Shown here piece by piece: positions 53,048-60,562 of a DNA stretch of 64,000 bases (position 1 is its first letter; the number at the start of each line of letters is the position of its first letter). Made by a program: the position numbers and the translations under genes. A model generated the notes under the pieces. It had not been told where the DNA came from. It saw only the letters and a list, made by a program, of their open reading frames with translations, and did no database searches. The stretch covers positions 1-64,000 of the forward strand of contig RHKK01000003.1 of the NCBI GenBank assembly GCA_008363075.1, written 5' to 3'. This DNA is from Candidatus Uhrbacteria bacterium. Lineage in GTDB: Bacteria > Patescibacteriota > Patescibacteriia > 2-12-FULL-60-25.

Positions 53048-53120
53048 AGCCGCCGAGGGAATTCGAATCCCTAGATCCCGCGATACCAAGCGCGGGTCTG
53101 CACCGAGCCGGCGGCCCGCC
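53048..53120 (-). tRNA. tRNA-like element (Thr-GGT or Pro-TGG?), atypical
   Basis: Read leftward: GGGCCGCC pairs with GGCGGCTC (one G:U); the T-arm AGGGA-TTCGAAT-TCCCT is perfect; the anticodon stem CCCGCG/CGCGGG has an eight-base loop CTTGGTAT; the D-arm is about four bases too short and pairs poorly. TATAAG sits just upstream like a tRNA promoter. No encoded CCA. It may be a degenerate or unusual tRNA. Confidence 0.4.
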
Positions 53121-53168
53121 TTATACCACGTTCGATATTTTGGAGCGCTTGTCAAGAATATGGATATG

Positions 53169-53202
53169 AAAAACGGCCTCGATCCGGATCGGATCGTGGC
53201 CG
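53169..53202 (-). terminator. Terminator of the second radical SAM gene
   Basis: Read leftward: CGGCCacGATCC-gatcc-GGATCgaGGCCG followed by TTTTT; interrupted stem. Confidence 0.8.
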
Positions 53203-53210
53203 CGTGGTTT

Positions 53211-54671
53211 TCAGTCAGGAGGCGCGTCGAGCTTCTCGCACTCGCGAATCGTGACCGAGAAGGCCGAGGATTGCTTCACCGCCGCGACCGCGGCATCGCG
53301 GGCTGCGATGACGTCTTCGAATGGCACGTCATGCTCGTGGTGCCGGATGCGGAGCTCCGTCAAGCGATCCTCCAGATCGAGCGGAAGATATCCATGCTCC
53401 CGGAAGAAGCGGAAGATATCCTTGACCTCGACGATATCGTGCCGCTCGCTTTCGCGCTCGAAGTGCTGCCAATTCTCGCTTCCGGGCAGGACGATCTCGA
53501 GAAAATTGCCCCAAGACAGGATCGTGTCTCCGTACTCGGCGAGTGTGTTGGCGACAAAATCGGGCAGGGCGCGGATGTTCTCGCGCGTGAGGCCCGAGCC
53601 GATCACCGTGCTGGTTCTCACCTTGATCCCGGCATCACGACAAGCCGCGAGCGGTTTCCAGGCATGGACCTTTGGTTTGTACAGCGCCCGATTGGTCGCC
53701 GCATCCCAGCCATCGAGCCCGATGTACACGATGCGCACTCCCGCCTGGTAGAGGAGTCGCGCCGACGAGGGTGTCAAAGTATTGCTCGTCATGTACACGT
53801 AGCGGTTCAGCGCCGGACCGCCGACCATTTCCTTGAGGCGCAGGTAATTACGGAGCCAAGCCTGCGCGTCCATCTTGTTCACGGTCGGTAGCCAGAGATT
53901 GCTGACGTCGAAAATCCAGTTGGCGCCATGCCGCTCCGCGAGCTCCCGTTCGATCCGAAGATGATCGGGAATGCTGCGGAACATGGGCGCGGTATCGACG
54001 CCCTGCAGTGAGCAGAACTTGCACACCTTGTAGGCGTTCGCCCACGAGCAGCCCCGTACGCTCTCCGTTACCAGCTGGCGGATGCCTCGGAACGGCCCGA
54101 ACTCATAGCGGCTCATCTCATCGAGTCGCGAGTCGAGCCCGAGATAGTTCTCGTAAAGCGGTGTCGCGTAGTGATCGACGGCTGTGACCATCTTGTAGCC
54201 CCGTACAAAGCGTTTCCGTTCGAGTAGGAGCGGTCCAAGAGTGACCTCGGCGTCTCCCACGCTTACGTGGTCAATGGCCGGATTGTTCACATACGCCTCG
54301 GGATGGACCCGGGTGAGCTGTCCGCCGACGCCGGTGCGCAACCGCGAGCCGAAAGCGCGTTTAAGGTTCTCGAGTAGGCGAATGGCGTTGCCGGCGTTGT
54401 AGGACATGAGGGTGCAGAAGACGATGGGTTCGTCGTCATTCGCGAGGGCGCGCTCGATCTCCTCCGAAAGGAAGTCGAGCAGCGCCGTCCGCTCTTGCCA
54501 CCGCGTCTCCGGACCCATCCAGGTCTCGTCGATGGCGAGTCCCGAGGTTCCGGTCAGATCACGGGAGATGTTGTTGAGTACGGCGACGCTGCCGTTCATC
54601 ATCATCACCGTGTCGAAGCGCTCGTCATGATCGGCGCTTGGCCGACAATGTATAAAGAACGGTCTAAGCAT
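53211..54671 (-). CDS. B12-binding-like radical SAM enzyme with unusual cluster spacing
   Basis: 486 residues. The ATG at 54671 follows AAAGGAGGTGGTG. Residues ~80-145 resemble the cobalamin-binding domain of B12-dependent radical SAM proteins (FCTLMSYNAGNAIRLLENLK, TGVGGQLTRVHPEAY, HVSVGDAE) but without the DxHxxG cobalt-ligand motif. The cluster cysteines read RGCSWANAYKVCKFC (Cys208, Cys217, Cys220), i.e. CX8CX2C where CX3CX2C is normal: five extra residues. The barrel continues with VSNLWLPTVNKMDAQAWLR, YVYMTSNTLTPSSARLLYQAGVRIVYIGLDGWD. The substrate is unknown. A 110-residue protein gene lies upstream on the same strand. Confidence 0.7.
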   Translation of the reverse strand: MLRPFFIHCRPSADHDERFDTVMMMNGSVAVLNNISRDLTGTSGLAIDETWMGPETRWQERTALLDFLSEEIERALANDDEPIVFCTLMSYNAGNAIRLLENLKRAFGSRLRTGVGGQLTRVHPEAYVNNPAIDHVSVGDAEVTLGPLLLERKRFVRGYKMVTAVDHYATPLYENYLGLDSRLDEMSRYEFGPFRGIRQLVTESVRGCSWANAYKVCKFCSLQGVDTAPMFRSIPDHLRIERELAERHGANWIFDVSNLWLPTVNKMDAQAWLRNYLRLKEMVGGPALNRYVYMTSNTLTPSSARLLYQAGVRIVYIGLDGWDAATNRALYKPKVHAWKPLAACRDAGIKVRTSTVIGSGLTRENIRALPDFVANTLAEYGDTILSWGNFLEIVLPGSENWQHFERESERHDIVEVKDIFRFFREHGYLPLDLEDRLTELRIRHHEHDVPFEDVIAARDAAVAAVKQSSAFSVTIRECEKLDAPPD

Positions 54672-54708
54672 CACCACCTCCTTTCTTCTCCCAAATAGGT
54701 GTACGCTA

Positions 54709-54737
54709 CTCATAGCGAAAAAATTGTGTTTTGTCAA
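54709..54737 (-). promoter_or_regulatory. Promoter of the second radical SAM gene
   Basis: Read leftward: TTGACA, 17 bases, TATGAG. Confidence 0.65.
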
Positions 54738-54849
54738 TCCTTTTGGGATCGTTCAAAAATAAAACGAGGGTGGTCATTCCGGATGCCACCCTACGTCAGG
54801 ATTTTTGATCACCATTTTCGGCTCCCTTTCTACGTTGTGCGTTGCCGGA

Positions 54850-55182
54850 CTAGAAGTGGAAAGTGTAGGAGACGCCGCGCCATGCCATCACGGTTTGCTT
54901 TCCCTGATGGATAATCTTTGCGTCGGCCGGAACGGCATCGAGTCTGATCGCCATTTCGAACAGCTTTTTCAGGCTGTCCGTGTTCAGGTAGCGGGACTGA
55001 TACGTGAGCTCTCCGAGCTCCGGAATGGCGGCGAAGGGGCGATAGATCTCTTTCTCCATCTCCTCCATCGCTCTCTCCGGATTCTCGTCGAAACGCCGTT
55101 CGAGCTCGATGGTCTGCTCGAGGATCTTCCGCAGAAGAATGAGTCTGAGATGATACACGAGGGACCTTTTGTTTCGGTCCAT
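54850..55182 (-). CDS. Unrecognised 110-residue protein upstream of the radical SAM gene
   Basis: Family not recognised. The ATG at 55182 follows CTGGAGGTCAAC. The protein is helical and charged: MDRNKRSLVYHLRLILLRKI, EQTIELERRFDENPERAMEE, then RPFAAIPELGELTYQSRYLN and a C-terminal beta-like part (KIIHQGKQTVMAWRGVSYTFHF). No cysteine and no membrane segment. It has its own near-consensus promoter and is the first of two leftward genes with the radical SAM enzyme; it could be a partner or substrate protein, but that is only context. Confidence 0.55.
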   Translation of the reverse strand: MDRNKRSLVYHLRLILLRKILEQTIELERRFDENPERAMEEMEKEIYRPFAAIPELGELTYQSRYLNTDSLKKLFEMAIRLDAVPADAKIIHQGKQTVMAWRGVSYTFHF

Positions 55183-55231
55183 GTTGACCTCCAGAGTTGT
55201 TGTCGACACGGAAATGTATCGAGAACATAGC

Positions 55232-55260
55232 AAAATAGCACAAAATATCGATTTTGTCAA
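55232..55260 (-). promoter_or_regulatory. Promoter of the 110-aa protein gene
   Basis: Read leftward: TTGACA, 17 bases, TATTTT. Its -35 box overlaps that of the divergent ruvA promoter. Confidence 0.7.
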
Positions 55261-55282
55261 TCAAGCCTTTTCCAGCTAAGCT
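55254..55282 (+). promoter_or_regulatory. ruvA promoter
   Basis: TTGTCA, 17 bases, TAAGCT, ending seven bases before the ruvA ATG: the RNA would begin at or next to the start codon. Confidence 0.6.
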
Positions 55283-55289
55283 TCCTCCC

Positions 55290-55841
55290 ATGATCGCTTC
55301 GCTCCGCGGCAGCATCCTCGAAAAAGGCCCGAATTGGGTGTTGATTGAAGTGGCGGGGATCGGGTATCGCGTTCGCGCGACGCCGTCGTTGGTTTCGGAT
55401 CTTCGCCAAGATGTCGAGGCGTTTATCTATATCTACCATCATGTCCGTGAAGACGCGGAAGAGCTGTTTGGCTTTAAGAGCATGGCCGATCTCGATCTCT
55501 TTAACAGCCTTCTTTCGATTTCCGGCGTCGGTCCCAAGGCGGCGCTGACGATCTTGTCCGTCGGTTCTTCCGATCAGGTGAAACGCGCGATCATGACGGG
55601 TGACCTCGCAACGCTTACGTCCATTCCGGGCGTCGGGAAGAAAACCGCGCAGAAAATCATTCTCGAATTGAAAGGACAACTTGTAGAAGAAGACTCGTCG
55701 TCGGGCATCGATTCCGATGTGCTCGACGCGTTGGTCGGCCTCGGTTATCCGGCGCAGCAGGCAAAGGACGCGTTGAAGCACGTGAACGCGGACGATCCGG
55801 CTGATAAGATAAAGGAAGCTCTCAAGCTCCTGGCGAAATAA
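55290..55841 (+). CDS. ruvA: Holliday junction branch migration protein RuvA
   Basis: 183 residues, normal length. MIASLRGSILEKGPNWVLIEVAGIGYRV is the domain I start, SISGVGPKAALTILS and SIPGVGKKTAQKIILELK are the two helix-hairpin-helix motifs of domain II, and domain III ends VLDALVGLGYPAQQAKDALK. It binds four-way junctions and recruits RuvB, which is not in the window. The ATG at 55290 is chosen by family and by the promoter position; the frame extends 12 codons upstream onto the promoter. Confidence 0.96.
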   Translation: MIASLRGSILEKGPNWVLIEVAGIGYRVRATPSLVSDLRQDVEAFIYIYHHVREDAEELFGFKSMADLDLFNSLLSISGVGPKAALTILSVGSSDQVKRAIMTGDLATLTSIPGVGKKTAQKIILELKGQLVEEDSSSGIDSDVLDALVGLGYPAQQAKDALKHVNADDPADKIKEALKLLAK

Positions 55842-55913
55842 CGTCATGCTGAACGGAGTGAAGTATCTCACTTCGTTCCGTCGGAGATTCTTCGCTACGC
55901 TCAGAAAGACACC

Positions 55914-56915
55914 ATGAAATTATTTCATCCAAACGATCAGAGAGAGTGGGACGACTTCGTCTCGGCGTTGCCGTACGCGCAATTCACGCAATCATGGGCA
56001 TGGGGCGAGCTCCAGAAGTCGGTTGGCCGCGAGGTCGTGCGCTATTTTGTCGCGTCGGACGAAGGCGCCGATCCGATCGCCGCCCTTCAATTGATCCACC
56101 AAGCGCGCCCCGTCGTCGGAGGATATTGGCTTGCCCCGCGTGGTCCCGTGTTCGCATCCGGGCTTGAACAGGCGATAAAAGAAGCGGTCTTGGATTTTTT
56201 ATCGCGCGAACTCCAGTTACCCGCGGGTCTGTTTATCCGCCTGGAACCCCAGCTCCTCGCGACGAACTATCAGTTACCGATGGCGTTCATCCCGCACCGC
56301 TCATACAATCCGGCAACCACGGTGTTGATTGATCTGAAAAAATCGCAAGACGAGTTACTTGCCGCGATGCATCAAAAGACGCGGTACAACGTGCGTGTGG
56401 CCGAGCGTCATGGCGTGACGGTACGCGTCGGAACGGACGAGGAGATCGGCACGTTCCTGCGTCTTACGAAGGAAACCGAAGAACGTGACAGGTTCAGCGC
56501 GCCCGATTTTTCCTATCTCGAAAAAACGTATCGCGTGATGGCAAAGGCGGGGATCGCGAGATTGCGGATCGCCGAATATCAAAACGAACCGCTCGCGATG
56601 AGTATGGAGATGGCATACGGCGATACCGTCACGTATTTGCACGGCGCGTCTTCGTCGCGGCACCGCAATGTCATGGCGCCGTTCACGCTGCATTGGGAGG
56701 CGATGCGTGCGGCGAAGCAGGAAGGAAAAACGATCTACGATTTTTGGGGATGCAACCCGGAGGACGTGAACGATCCGAATTACAAGCCGAGTTGGGAGGG
56801 GATCACGCGCTTCAAGCTTGGCTGGGGAGGCGCGCGCGTGAACCTCGTCGGAACCTTCGATGTCCCGTACAAGCCGTGGCTGTATAACGTACTGAAATCG
56901 GCCGGACGCGTATAA
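55914..56915 (+). CDS. FemAB-type aminoacyltransferase (peptidoglycan cross-bridge)
   Basis: 333 residues. FTQSWAWGELQKSVGREVVRYF is the typical N-terminal motif (QSxxWGxxK), TTVLIDLKKSQDELLAAMHQKTRYNVRVAERHGVTV the central GNAT-like motif, and IYDFWGCNPEDV with RFKLGWGG the C-terminal one. FemX-like enzymes add the first residue of interpeptide bridges from aminoacyl-tRNA. Two GNAT folds are expected. It follows ruvA after a 72-base spacer with imperfect inverted repeats and ends in a perfect terminator. Confidence 0.9.
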   Translation: MKLFHPNDQREWDDFVSALPYAQFTQSWAWGELQKSVGREVVRYFVASDEGADPIAALQLIHQARPVVGGYWLAPRGPVFASGLEQAIKEAVLDFLSRELQLPAGLFIRLEPQLLATNYQLPMAFIPHRSYNPATTVLIDLKKSQDELLAAMHQKTRYNVRVAERHGVTVRVGTDEEIGTFLRLTKETEERDRFSAPDFSYLEKTYRVMAKAGIARLRIAEYQNEPLAMSMEMAYGDTVTYLHGASSSRHRNVMAPFTLHWEAMRAAKQEGKTIYDFWGCNPEDVNDPNYKPSWEGITRFKLGWGGARVNLVGTFDVPYKPWLYNVLKSAGRV

Positions 56916-56952
56916 AAAAGCAGGGGGCACGATATATCGTGCCCCCTGCTTC
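56913..56952. terminator. Bidirectional terminator between the FemAB-type and DoxX genes
   Basis: AAGCAGGGGGCACGATA with TATCGTGCCCCCTGCTT: a perfect ~17-bp palindrome. Confidence 0.92.
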
Positions 56953-56969
56953 ACATGACCGTTGAAGAG

Positions 56970-57431
56970 TTACGATGCCGATTCTTGCTTGGCTTCGACA
57001 CCGGACATTTTATCCTTGAGCATCATGCCCGCAAGCGACCATTTGCCCGCGCCGGCCATCGCGAGCGCGACGGAAATGCCGAGGAGCGCGAGGTCGATGT
57101 CCGCGGCCGGGAACTTAAGTTTCTTGGCCATGGTGAGCGCGACCAACATCACGATGGCGAGTAGAACGCTCGCCGGACGGACAAAGATGCCCACGATGAG
57201 CGCAAGGCCGCCCAGGAATTCGGTCAACGCCACGAGCCAGGCGAAGAACATGGCCATCGGGATACCCATCCCGGTAAGCATACCCGAGAACATCTCGAGG
57301 CTCGGGTTGCCCGTGAGCTTGCCGTAGCCGTGCATGACGAAGATCAAACCGGCGGCGAGGCGGATGACAAGCAAGGCTTTGTCCATGGCGCCGCGGCCGC
57401 AGCAATCGGTTTTACAAAGGAGTTGTTGCAT
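56970..57431 (-). CDS. DoxX-family membrane protein
   Basis: 153 residues with four membrane helices. ALLVIRLAAGLIFVMHGYGKLTG is the characteristic first helix (RxxxGxxFxxHGxxKL), TEFLGGLALIVGIFVRPASVLLAIVM the second to third, and LALLGISVALAMAGAGKWSL the last. DoxX-type proteins are linked to redox or thiosulfate metabolism in some organisms, but the general role is uncertain. An N-terminal cysteine trio (LLCKTDCCG) is unusual and may be an extension. It is downstream of a phosphatase gene on the same strand. Confidence 0.88.
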   Translation of the reverse strand: MQQLLCKTDCCGRGAMDKALLVIRLAAGLIFVMHGYGKLTGNPSLEMFSGMLTGMGIPMAMFFAWLVALTEFLGGLALIVGIFVRPASVLLAIVMLVALTMAKKLKFPAADIDLALLGISVALAMAGAGKWSLAGMMLKDKMSGVEAKQESAS

Positions 57432-57461
57432 AGTGCGGCCATTTTACCAATCGGAACCGCC

Positions 57462-57917
57462 TCAAGCACCCTTTGGCGTCAAGCCTCGCAAAAACGCTTC
57501 CTGCGATGGCTCCAGATGTGCCTCGGGCCGAGAAGCACGGATCGCTTCCCAGGCATGATCAAAATCCATGCCGCGTTTCAGGATGAGATAGGCCGCGTAA
57601 AACGTCGGCGCGCGTCCGTGGCCGTTTTTGCAGTGGATGTAGACTTTTCGACCGTCTTGAAGCATCGCGTCGAGTGCCGCGACGCCGACGAGGCAATCAT
57701 GCAGGGATGGAGGCGTATGGTCCGGCGTGGGGAGCCAGACGTAGCAGTCGACGCCGAAGGGCTGGTCGAGCATCTCGCCCTCGAGGGAAATGTCGCAGGT
57801 AATGCCGAGGTCCAGCAGCTCGATCTTGAAGTGCTCCATGCAGCAGGCATTGGTGCCGATATAGACTTGGGAGTCTATCCGTGAAAACTCCATGCGCGGT
57901 TGGGCATGTTCGACCAT
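57462..57917 (-). CDS. Dual-specificity protein phosphatase-like
   Basis: 151 residues. The HCX5R signature is VYIHCKNGHGRAPTF with Cys96 as nucleophile and Arg102 in the P-loop; LPTPDHTPPSL is the general-acid loop with Asp66. The fold matches small dual-specificity phosphatases that act on phospho-Tyr/Ser or lipids. An in-frame ATG eight codons later (57893) is an alternative start. It lies 30 bases upstream of the DoxX-family gene, suggesting one operon. The target is unknown. Confidence 0.88.
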   Translation of the reverse strand: MVEHAQPRMEFSRIDSQVYIGTNACCMEHFKIELLDLGITCDISLEGEMLDQPFGVDCYVWLPTPDHTPPSLHDCLVGVAALDAMLQDGRKVYIHCKNGHGRAPTFYAAYLILKRGMDFDHAWEAIRASRPEAHLEPSQEAFLRGLTPKGA

Positions 57918-57984
57918 AGCTTCATGGATGGTACCAATCCGTCATGCTTTTGTCTGCGCGTCGTTTCCGTGATACCAACGATTC

Positions 57985-58668
57985 ATGCCTATGACTTCCA
58001 TCGTTCCAAAACCCCTTTGGCTCGTGCCACTTGCGACGCTCGCTCTCTTCGGTGCGGGCTGCTTTTCACCCGAAGCGCCTTCGGCACCCGAAGCGCCCGT
58101 CAAACCTGCGCCCGCTCCGGCCCCATCCGCGCCGTCGGCTCCGACGCCGTCCGAACCCGTACCGACGACGCCCACTCCCGAGACGCCCGAATCTTCCGCT
58201 CCGTCCGCGTATGAGCTACCGAGCATCGACGACTCCTGGCTGATGTACGCGAACAAGGCGCTCGGGTTTACGTTCCGTTATCCGACAAAAGGCCGCTATG
58301 CGCCGGAATGGGAGATGTCCATCGTGCGTGAAGACGATGCCCGCATGAAGGAGGGATGCTTCTTCGATGAACAGACCGACCCGGGAACCGAAAAGCGCAT
58401 GACGATCAACGGTCGCGAATTCTGCCGCACGCACGCCGTTGATCCCGCCGCCGGAAGTCGCTACTACACGTATCACTACGCCACGAAGTTCGGTTCGTCC
58501 TATGCGATCCTCTCTTTCACCAAGCGCGCGGTGAATGGCGATAACTATGAAGAACCGGCCTGCCACGGCAAGATCGTGTTTTCCTTTGGTGGTTGCGTGG
58601 AATTCGTCCAAGCGGATTTTGAGGCGCAGCTCGACCAGATCATGGGCACGTTCGTGGAAATCGAATAA
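57985..58668 (+). CDS. Exported lipoprotein with Pro/Ala linker
   Basis: 227 residues. The signal ends in the lipobox LFGAGC (Cys26), so it is a lipoprotein. A Pro/Ala/Ser/Thr linker follows (APEAPVKPAPAPAPSAPSAP). The globular part starts WLMYANKALGFTFRYPTKGR, a pattern (YxNxxxGFxFxYP) shared by many small bacterial envelope proteins (PsbP/DUF1795-like). Four cysteines (EGCFFDE, REFCRTH, PACHGK, GGCVEF) may form two disulfides. The function is unknown. It is divergent from the phosphatase gene and ends in a terminator. Confidence 0.82.
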   Translation: MPMTSIVPKPLWLVPLATLALFGAGCFSPEAPSAPEAPVKPAPAPAPSAPSAPTPSEPVPTTPTPETPESSAPSAYELPSIDDSWLMYANKALGFTFRYPTKGRYAPEWEMSIVREDDARMKEGCFFDEQTDPGTEKRMTINGREFCRTHAVDPAAGSRYYTYHYATKFGSSYAILSFTKRAVNGDNYEEPACHGKIVFSFGGCVEFVQADFEAQLDQIMGTFVEIE

Positions 58669-58686
58669 CCGTCAATATTCGTGAAA

Positions 58687-58718
58687 GAAAAAACCTCCCG
58701 GCACCGGGAGGTTTTTTT
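58687..58718 (+). terminator. Terminator of the 57985 lipoprotein gene
   Basis: AAAAAACCTCCCGG-ca-CCGGGAGGTTTTTTT. Confidence 0.9.
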
Positions 58719-58791
58719 GGTGGTGGGCGCTGGTCATCGCATACACCATTGGGCCGAATATCGGAGGATGTCTTGGAAGCGTCATGAGGAA

Positions 58792-58820
58792 TTGACGCTG
58801 CCGGATGATTCTGCCATTCT
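58792..58820 (+). promoter_or_regulatory. Promoter of the cysteine-rich lipoprotein gene
   Basis: TTGACG, 17 bases, CATTCT; the gene follows with a good ribosome site. Confidence 0.55.
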
Positions 58821-58861
58821 GACATTCGCTCGTTCCGTTCTCTCACAACAAGGAGGCCGCC

Positions 58862-60289
58862 ATGCGGAACATTTGGAACGTGATTGGCTTGTGTGTTCTT
58901 GTCGGATGCACCGCTCAAGAAGCGGAGACCGACGGAGGAAGATTCGATGACGCCGCCCACGCGTCGGATGCCTCGATGCCCGATACCGGGATCGATGCGG
59001 GAACCGCGCTCGACGCGGGATGGACGGACGGCGGACTCGCTGATGCCGTCGTCGACGCGTACGTGCCGCCGCCCTGCTCGCCCGATCTCTCGGGTCAGCC
59101 GGGCGAGCTGCTGTGCACCGGCCTGCGCGCGACGAGCGCCGATGTCATCGAGGCGAGCGCCGATATCGGGCGCGACGAGCGTATGCCGCTTCTCGCGTTC
59201 GAATACGACGGCGACATCTATCTTCAGACGCCACTGCGTGTCCGCCGCACGTGCGGAGGCGCGACCGGCATCATGGAGAACGGCGAACCGTGGACCGGCT
59301 CGATCCCCGTCGAGATGGTGGTGGCCGGAGTGTCGACGTCGCTCATGATCGACGTGGAGCCTCTCGTCGTCGCCGAGACGGGGGGCGGCGATCTGGTTCG
59401 CACCGCTTTCGAACGTCTGCGTGACGAGTACGCCGCCGTCTCTGATGAAGAGGCGGCGATGAACTTCGAAGCGGCTCGTCTGGGCGTGGAATCCGCGCAA
59501 ATGACGGGGGTGCCGGTATTCGGCTTCGGCTCGGACGGATGTATTCCCTACAGCAACTGTGACTGCGGTCCGGCGATGATGACGGCAACGAACCTCGCGG
59601 CCGTCGACGCGTTCCTTGCCAACGGCTGGAACGGACTCACGGCGCTCGAGCTCCCTCCGGGCGCGGGAGGAGGAACGGATCGGCTTGCGAGATGCGAAAG
59701 CAGCTCGGCGGCCGCACTTCGCTGCGCGATGGGATTCGCCGCGATCGCGATCCTCGCCGACCGTCCGACGGATTCGTTCCTCGCCGCCGCCGGAGCTGCC
59801 ATCTACACGGCGACCGCGTTTACCCTTCCCGGGGAGAGGCTGATCGCCTCCGCCGCGGGATCCGCCCGGTACTACGCCGGCCAGCTCGCATTTCTCGCGG
59901 GCCAAGCATCCGCACTTCGCCGCACGACGACGCGTACCCTCACGGATCTACCCGGTGCCGTGATGAACCGGGTTTTCGGGACGACCGGTTTCTCGGAGGA
60001 CGAAATCGCGTGTGGTGACTGTCGTACTCCGATGCCGTCGGGAGAGGAGCTGGCCGCGGCCGGATGTCCCACGGGAGCCTGCGTGATTTGGGCCGATTGC
60101 GGGTGTACGAGCGCGTTTGCCTGCCGAGGGTTCGTCGCCGGCGGCGGCTATTGCGGCGCCTGCGTCGAAAGCTCGTCCGGCTCGCCGATCTGCATCCCTC
60201 CCAGATGCGTCTACGAGAACACCTGGATCGAGATGCCCGTAGAGTGTCCCGGCCGCTGCACCTCGGACATGACGCCGGCCTGTCGGTGA
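58862..60289 (+). CDS. Cysteine-rich lipoprotein with Asp/Ala/Gly linker
   Basis: 475 residues. The ATG follows AAGGAGGCCGCC. The signal ends LCVLVGC (lipobox, Cys16). Next comes a linker rich in D, A, G and S (DAAHASDASMPDTGIDAGTA), a style familiar from myxobacterial lipoproteins. The body is helix-rich (FERLRDEYAAVSDEEAAMNF, AAAALRCAMGFAAIAILAD-like) with many cysteines, most of all at the end (EIACGDCRTPMP, GCPTGACVIWADCGCTS, YCGACVESS). No enzyme motif is recognised. Both the linker and the cysteines differ from the CPR-type proteins elsewhere, so it may be acquired. Confidence 0.7.
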   Translation: MRNIWNVIGLCVLVGCTAQEAETDGGRFDDAAHASDASMPDTGIDAGTALDAGWTDGGLADAVVDAYVPPPCSPDLSGQPGELLCTGLRATSADVIEASADIGRDERMPLLAFEYDGDIYLQTPLRVRRTCGGATGIMENGEPWTGSIPVEMVVAGVSTSLMIDVEPLVVAETGGGDLVRTAFERLRDEYAAVSDEEAAMNFEAARLGVESAQMTGVPVFGFGSDGCIPYSNCDCGPAMMTATNLAAVDAFLANGWNGLTALELPPGAGGGTDRLARCESSSAAALRCAMGFAAIAILADRPTDSFLAAAGAAIYTATAFTLPGERLIASAAGSARYYAGQLAFLAGQASALRRTTTRTLTDLPGAVMNRVFGTTGFSEDEIACGDCRTPMPSGEELAAAGCPTGACVIWADCGCTSAFACRGFVAGGGYCGACVESSSGSPICIPPRCVYENTWIEMPVECPGRCTSDMTPACR

Positions 60290-60319
60290 ATCTTGCCTGC
60301 AATACGAGGTGATAAACTG

Positions 60320-60342
60320 CCCCGATCTTTCGGGGTTTTTTT
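60320..60342 (+). terminator. Terminator of the cysteine-rich lipoprotein gene
   Basis: CCCCGA-tctt-TCGGGG followed by TTTTTTTG. Confidence 0.88.
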
Positions 60343-60562
60343 GTTTGTCTGTCGAATGCAAAAAGAAATCCGACCCCTTTCAGATCGGATTCTACATGGT
60401 GGACCAAGCTGGTAGAAGCTCGAACCGATCTCGCTGGAAGTCCTAGACTGACACGCAATCGTGGTGCTCCTGGGGACAAGCGCCCGTTCTTTGCGTCTCT
60501 TCCACCACCCACAGAACGGGCGTCGTGAACATATGATGAGACCGCTACATTTCCATTCCCAT
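60343..60562. other. Gene-free region before the recombinase, with inverted repeats
   Basis: Holds AATCCGA/TCGGATT (about 60367-60391), a stretch sharing TGGTGGACCA with the 3' end of tRNA-Ala (about 60397-60406), and a 10-bp inverted repeat CGCCCGTTCT/AGAACGGGCG (about 60480-60523). It could include a recomb­ination site for the adjacent recombinase; not shown. Confidence 0.35.

Noticed and set aside
60397-60470. Another tRNA on the minus strand (TGGTGGACCA, TTCGAGC)
   Set aside because: The T-stem and acceptor do not pair; only short similarities to a tRNA 3' end.
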